From Avena insularis (taxonomy: Eukaryota; Streptophyta; Magnoliopsida; Poales; Poaceae): a stretch of DNA of 64,000 bases. The first letter of the stretch is position 1. Each line of letters opens with the position of its first letter. The DNA lies in assembly GCA_023614405.1 (NCBI GenBank), contig CM042685.1:91502684-91566683 (forward strand), given 5' to 3'. The notes below the pieces were generated by a model. The model saw nothing but the letters and a program-made list of their open reading frames with translations. It searched no databases and had not been told where the DNA came from. The position numbers and the translations under genes are program-made. Positions 58,809 through 64,000 of the stretch are shown piece after piece.

Positions 58809-61480
58809 TTCTTCTTGCTTCTTGTGCCTAACTTAAAGGCGTTAAAGAAAACTACTTGTTGGGAGATAACCCAAGAGTTTCCTTGAGTCTTGGACGTTAT
58901 TACTTCAGTAATGACCTCTCCTTATCCATTTTGTTTGCTTTTTGTGGCAAGAATGACCTCTAATGAGAGGGAAGTAAGATTTGGAGAGTTGCTGTCCCGT
59001 AAAAGATTTCTGTCCTCCACCAAAAAAATTCGTGAGGAGTCTGTGTAACTCGGATTGAGCTCAAAATTTATGAATAAATCCCCCAATATGTTAGATAACT
59101 TTCGTTAGTTCAACACTTTTTGATTTGAGCCATAGAAGATATTCGAAAAAATCGATTTCTACCTGCTGGTCTGTTTTGACAAATTTCTGCCATTATTTGC
59201 ATTTGCTTCTTCTTGATTCCTTTTTGAGTTCTCTTTAGGTGAATTGAGATTTTTGAAGGAGTTCTACAGTAGCTTGTGTTTTTAGTGAAAACCCTTGCTG
59301 TTCCAAAGCTTTGTCAGAGGTCTAATATCTTTTGAATACACTAATATTGCTAATGAAGATTGTGTGAAGTTTTGTATGAAGGAAAATTTGCAGGTGTAGA
59401 GAGAGAATGATGCAATGATATGAAGAATGTACAAAAGCTCAAGCTTGGGGATGCCACCATGGTGTCACCCCAAGAAATATCCAAGAGGTACAAGCGTCAA
59501 AGCTTGGGGATGCCCAAGGCATCCCCTTCTTCATCAATAAAAAGCTCAGGTCTGTCTAGACACTTCATTTTTATTGTTTCATGCACAGTTGTGTTGTTGT
59601 TGGAGCGTCTTAGTTTTCGTTTGCTTTAATTAGTTTGTTTAGTTTGCTTGAATAAATTAGTTTGGACCCCCGTTCTCGCTGTGTTGTTTTGCAAATAAGT
59701 TGCTTGGTGTTGGAAAGGAGTAGTAAGTTCTTGCTTGAAGTGCAAGAGGATCTTGCATTGACTGTGACTTAGACTTTAGCATGACATGCTAGGTGTTGTT
59801 TTAGCATTATGCTTAGTGATTATTGCTGTAGCATGTCTTGTTCCAAACAATTGGGATTGCTTAGTGTGCCTTGAAGAGATTATGCGTTGTTTTAGCATGC
59901 AAAAGCATAGTATTGTGGTATTCTCCTTTGATGCTTTGCTTGGGTTAACTTGGCACATGCTCACACCATGTTATGACTATGACAAGTCACCATTAGCCTC
60001 TATGATCATTTAGTCCTTGACTTGTAGTACCACTCTTTGCTTTGATTAGTATGTTTTATTGCACTGCATGATTATGGCCATTATGCTCTCTTAGTTGGTT
60101 GCTCCCAGTCTTTTTGCTAGACTCCACTTGTATGAGTAAGTTCTACTCATGCCTCCAACTCCCAAGAAACCAAGTTTTTCCAAAGTGTCCACTATAAACT
60201 CCTATGCATGGTGTGTTACACCATTCCATGTATATTCTTGTTTTTAGCTATCTTCCAATTAAAAAATATGTTGTTATGTGAAAACTTAGTGATTAAAGCC
60301 CTTACGAACTTGATGGCACAGTTTATATTCTTTGCCCCTAATAAACTTGTGACAAATTTGTTGTATATGCTAGCACTTATATGTTGTAATTAACATAACC
60401 GTGTTGTCATGGGGAACGTTTTCAACATTGCACTTGTACTTTGTACTCAGTTGATATCATGCTCTTGTTTCTATGGATGTCACCGGTGTGAAATAAAGAG
60501 GGAACTTGTAAGTCCATGGAGTTTGTATCCTGTGTTAGAGAAACTCCTGGGCTGCTAGCCTAAGCCATGCCTAATCATGGTGGAAACTTGCAGCATCACC
60601 ATAGTGTGCTATATATGAAGCATCCTCAATAAAAATCTATGCATATGGTAAATAAAAAGATTGTTGAGATGTTCATTGTCTGCTTGCCTTGTCATTTTGG
60701 TTATGGGAAAGCTCCTGTACCATGTGCAAGGGGTACCCCGTTGGCGGTTCTCAATGATATGCAAATAGTTATAATGACAAGAACTTACATGGGCCCAAAG
60801 TTGAGTATGCATGAGGTGTGGCCCTCGTATTCAAGGGACATGAGATTGCCAACTTATACTTCGTCAAGCATATACTCCATCTTTGTCACTTTAACCTTAA
60901 CCACTTCAAGATGCTTATGATAGGGGCAATGAGGGCTAAAAGCTAAAAAGTACCATAATTTTTGGAAGCTCTTTTTGAAACTTGTAATACCTGCTTCCTT
61001 TACAAAAAGGCCTTTCTTCAGCTATTATTGAGTCTCCACCTTCTACCTTTAGGCACCATTAAGAGAGCATATTTGTCATTCTGTGTGCAGTGTTCCAAAG
61101 CTTATTGATTGATGCGTATTGTGATATTACTTGTTCTTGTGCTATTTGTTTCTAGTCACCCTTGTGAACTTTAAATGTTTCCTATGCATCTATATTGCTA
61201 CTCTATGAGGGACAAGTTGATTGCCACTATGCTATGTTTTCCGTATGTGAAACAAACAAATGTTTTTCAATGCATGTTATTCGTGATCTTTGTTTGTTGC
61301 TTGTCATGTTGCATGCATAGTTAATATGTCTTATTGTTAGAACTCCATATTTCATGCACATGTTTAGAGTTCTTTGATCCCAGTTTTCAATGCTTGCAAA
61401 TGGTTGGATCTTTATTGTGAGGGTGCATGTAACCTCAAAAATTATTCTTTTATCACTTACCTACTCGAGGACGAGCAGGA
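58809..61480 (+). other. Non-coding internal region of the Sabrina-like element
   Basis: No polymerase or other domain is seen over 2.7 kb. It contains TTGGGAGATAACCCAAGAG near 58860 and two PPT-like motifs near 59440 and 59500. Short frames up to 94 codons look like chance. Confidence 0.6.
59440..59513 (+). repeat. Two internal PPT-like motifs AAGCTTGGGGATGC
   Basis: CAAGCTTGGGGATGC (59440-59454) and CAAAGCTTGGGGATGC (59498-59513) repeat the terminal tract TTAAGCTTGGGGATG at 61482-61496. Confidence 0.75.
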
Positions 61481-61481
61481 G

Positions 61482-61497
61482 TTAAGCTTGGGGATGT
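61482..61497 (+). other. Terminal polypurine tract of the Sabrina-like element
   Basis: TTAAGCTTGGGGATGT lies immediately before the 3' LTR start. Confidence 0.75.
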
Positions 61498-63014
61498 TTA
61501 TAAGTCAGAAACGTATCTATAATTTTTGATGCTCCATGCTTGTTTTGTATCTACTTTGCTTTGCTTGTCTACACTTTGAGGTGCTTTTTACATGTTTTCT
61601 GGTACTTACCTACTAACAAGTTGGAACAGTGCCAGATGCCTATTTTCTGCTGTTTTTGGTTTTAGAAAAGTTAGTAAAGAAATATTTTCGGAATTGGACG
61701 GGACAAACGTCAAAGTCTATTACTTTCCGTGGGGAACAAGAAGTCCAGAGGGGAGACGAGGAAGTGGGCCAGGGAGGCCACCCCCCCCAGGCGCGGCCAG
61801 GGGTGGGCCCGCGCTTGGGTAGGGTTTGACCCCCCTGGTCGCCTCCTCAGCCTCCCCCTTCGCCTATAAGAAGCCCCCGATGTAGAAACCCTAAGAACCA
61901 GATCAAATCTCCATGAAACCGTTTGTAGACGCCTCCACCATCATCCCTAGATCGGGGGGATCTCAAGCTCTTCCCGGCACCCTCTGGGAGGAGATCATCC
62001 GAGGCCTTCTCCAGATGATGCGTGAGTAGTTCCACCTTGGACTATGGGTTCATGTAGTATCTAGATGGTTGTATCTCCTCCTTTGTGCTTTCATGTATAG
62101 ATCTTGTGAGATCCGTTCATGATCAATATCTAATCTATTTGTAATCATGCATGTTGTGTTTGCGGGGATCCGATGGATATTGAGATTATTATGTTGGTTT
62201 GATTAATGGTTTTGTCTTTATGATTCTATCATGTCTGTGTTGTTTGTGATCTTGCATGCTCTCCTTGTTAGTAGCTTTCTTGGCCAAGTAGTTGTTAGTG
62301 ACTCCAAGAGAGGGTATTTATGCTCAATAGTGGGTTCATGCCTCTAGTTTCCAAGGGAAGTGATAGAAATCTCTTCGGTTGTAGATGTGTTGTTGCCACT
62401 AGGGAGAAAACAACGGTCTGTTTTTCATGGAACATGTGGATTGTTTACCTTACACACTTTGCTTAAAGCAGTTGTCTGTTGCTTGCAACTTAATACTGGA
62501 GGGGATTCGGATGATAATCTGAAGGTGGACTTCTAGTCATAGATGCAGTTGGATGGAGGTCTATGTATCTTGTTGTATTGCCCAATCGAATCTCATAGGA
62601 TCTTTCTGACTAGTAATTGCATTGTTATGCCTTGCTCGGTTTCTTACAATTGCCTTGCTGTAATTTTTTTTACCCTTCATGCCATGTTGTTTATCTAAGG
62701 AGAGCACCTCTAGTGAACTATGGACCCCGGTCCAATCTTTACCATTGATACATCTTCCACTGTTACTTGTTTACTTGCTGCAAACCATTATCTTCCACAC
62801 CATACATTTAATCCTTTGTTACAGCAAACCGGTGAGCTTGACAAAGTCTTGAGTTTACGTTGTGCAGGTCTCCATGTTGCTTGCAACACCTGTGTGACGT
62901 TTCATTCCTCCTTCTGGTTCGATAACCTTGGTCTCAACCGAGGGAAAACTTGTTGTTTGCTCTTCACACCCTACGCGTGGGGTTACCAACGAAGTGCCAT
63001 GTCGAGCATCATCA
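61498..63014 (+). mobile_element. 3' LTR of the inner Sabrina-like element
   Basis: 1517 bp. The first bases are TTATAAGTCAGAAACG where the 5' LTR has TGATACGTCAGAAACG, so the terminal TG is mutated. It ends AGCATCATCA. A deletion near 62840 relative to the 5' LTR shows the pair is not recent. Confidence 0.88.
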
Positions 63015-63338
63015 GCGCGCAAGCCCTAGGTGTGGGCCCCTCAGGCGCCCCCCTGCCTCGCCTCTTCACCTATAAAATCACCCCGATCTAGAAACCCTAA
63101 ACACCTGATCAGATCTCCATGAAACAGTCCGTAGTCGCCGCCACCATCATCCCTAGATCGGGGAGATCAGAAGCTCTTCCCGGCACCCTGCCGGAGGGGA
63201 GAGATCATCCTGGAGGCCTTCTTCATCACCATGCCAGCCTCCGGTATGATTCGTGAGTAGTTCACTCTTGGACTATGGGTCCATATAGTAGCTCGATGGT
63301 TGTTTCTCCTCCTTTGTGCTATCATGTTTAGATCTTAT
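63015..63338 (+). mobile_element. Outer Sabrina-like LTR, continuation
   Basis: It begins with the GCGCG duplication and follows the Sabrina-like path (CACCTATAAAATCACC, GATCGGGGAGATCAGAAGC, GAGTAGTTCACTCTTGGACTATGGG). It is interrupted at 63339 by a CACTA element, after which the LTR is expected to continue outside the window. Confidence 0.82.
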
Positions 63339-63693
63339 CACTACAAGAAATCCGGTCACTATTAACCTTTTCTTAACGACCATGGGTGTTTTGGTCATAG
63401 ATCTATGACCATTCTAAACCATCTGGTCATAGAGAATTTGGGAGGGTACAAACCTTCAAAAATAACGACCAATTTATCCAAGAAGGTCATAATGTCCGAA
63501 CATGAAATGGTCATAGATGGATAACACAGGCTCTGAGCTTTGTATCTGGTCGACTACGACCAATTTAGATGGTCATATCATATAAGATTCAAGTACAAAT
63601 TGGGTGACTGGACCGCCACCTAAGCAATTCATCTACGTGTCATGTGACATGTGCATTTGCGTAATTAGAAAAAAGGGGAATAACAGATGTTCT

Positions 63694-64000
63694 TCATTCT
63701 GCAAAAATATGGAACAACCAATGCTCTGTTCGTAAATAAACCCCGCCTACTCTCATTTGTATCAACTGAAAAGCAACCAAACACTTGAGTTCGAATAATT
63801 CTGCAAAAATATGGAGGAACCGATGCTCGAACCAGAGACCTCTCAGCAGATACCGTACAACCTATCCACTCCACCAAGGCAATGTTGTTGTTAATAAATG
63901 TTGCCTGCTCTCATTTGGATCAGCAGAATAGCAGCCAAACACTTGAGGTCGAATAATTCTGCAAAAAGTTGAGGTACCGACGATCGAACCCACGACCTCC
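63694..64000 (+). repeat. Tandem repeat inside the CACTA end, units with and without a tRNA-like insert
   Basis: Units begin ATTCTGCAAAAA at about 63698, 63799 and 63959. Unit 1 is about 100 bp. Unit 2 is about 160 bp and contains an extra tRNA-like block of about 56 bp. Unit 3 runs off the window. Shared text includes CTACTCTCATTTG or CTGCTCTCATTTGG, CAGCCAAACACTTGAG and TCGAATA. Confidence 0.75.
63826..63882 (-). other. tRNA-like module in CACTA repeat unit 2
   Basis: The minus strand reads CTTGGTGGAGTGGATAGG (A-box-like) and TCTCTGGTTCGAGC (B-box-like). The beginning of a second copy (GATCGAACCCACGACCTC) is at 63983-64000. There is no full cloverleaf, so it is not called a tRNA gene. Confidence 0.5.

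Larger units (their letters stand above)
56427..63014 (+). mobile_element. Complete Sabrina-like LTR retrotransposon without pol
   Basis: LTRs lie at 56427-57969 and 61498-63014; target duplication GCACG (56422-56426) against GCGCG (63015-63019) has one substitution. The LTR start TGATACGTCAGAAACGTATC and its contents match the Gypsy family known as Sabrina in Triticeae. The 3.5 kb internal region has no RT, integrase or protease, so it is non-autonomous. Confidence 0.88.
63339..64000 (+). mobile_element. 5' end of a second CACTA transposon (continues beyond the window)
   Basis: It starts CACTACAAGAAATCCGGTC, a standard grass CACTA terminus. Subterminal GGTCATAG/CTATGACC motifs in both orientations follow up to about 63580, including a perfect 18-bp palindrome at 63393-63410. 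The preceding TAT would be the 3-bp target duplication, but the right end is not in the window. No transposase is visible yet. Confidence 0.85.

Overview
The window is repeat-dense nuclear DNA from a grass. The LTR families point to the Pooideae (Triticeae or Poeae/Aveneae): an Angela/BARE-like Copia element, a Sirevirus-type Copia element, Sabrina-like Gypsy elements without pol, very long LTRs that begin TGTAACATCCC, and two CACTA transposons. I found no intact host gene, no rRNA or tRNA gene and no CRISPR. Nearly all longer reading frames are decayed transposon genes or chance frames in GC-rich LTR segments.

Layout. 1-1784 is the 3' part of a long LTR; 1785-7646 is a second long LTR in reverse. 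7647-10648 is the 3' end of a Ty3/Gypsy element with an antisense, apparently intron-bearing ORF just before its polypurine tract and LTR. 10649-14709 is poorly assigned DNA with local duplications. 14710-17707 is a CACTA element carrying a broken AP2/ERF-domain gene; the neighbouring tandem duplicate preserves its empty site. 18515-39586 is a reverse Angela-like Copia element (TSD ATTTG). Its 5' LTR is split by a complete 12.05 kb Sirevirus-type element at 26896-38947 (TSD TAGTT). 39592-42208 and 50418-56114 are two copies of a host repeat made of ~122-bp and 72-bp tandem arrays plus a tRNA-like module. Between them lies a truncated reverse Gypsy element (42209 to ~50417) with a ~5.9 kb LTR and four decayed zinc knuckles. 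A 3953-bp solo LTR (50496-54448, TSD AATCG) interrupts the second array. 56115-63338 is a Sabrina-like LTR split by a complete Sabrina-like element (56427-63014, TSD GCACG/GCGCG). A second CACTA element starts at 63339 and runs off the window.

How it fits together. Target-site duplications and preserved empty sites give an insertion order: host arrays first, then Angela-like, then Sirevirus-type; separately, host array then solo LTR; and outer Sabrina-like, then inner Sabrina-like, with the CACTA also inserted in the outer copy. Every coding domain seen is interrupted by frameshifts or stops, so no element looks autonomous now.

The most interesting item is in the Sirevirus-type element. A palindrome-rich block with a TATA box, resembling the LTR promoter region, sits between the pol domains and the env-like ORF. 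It is followed by a possible short first exon and a GT-AG intron. This would make the env-like ORF a self-contained transcription unit.
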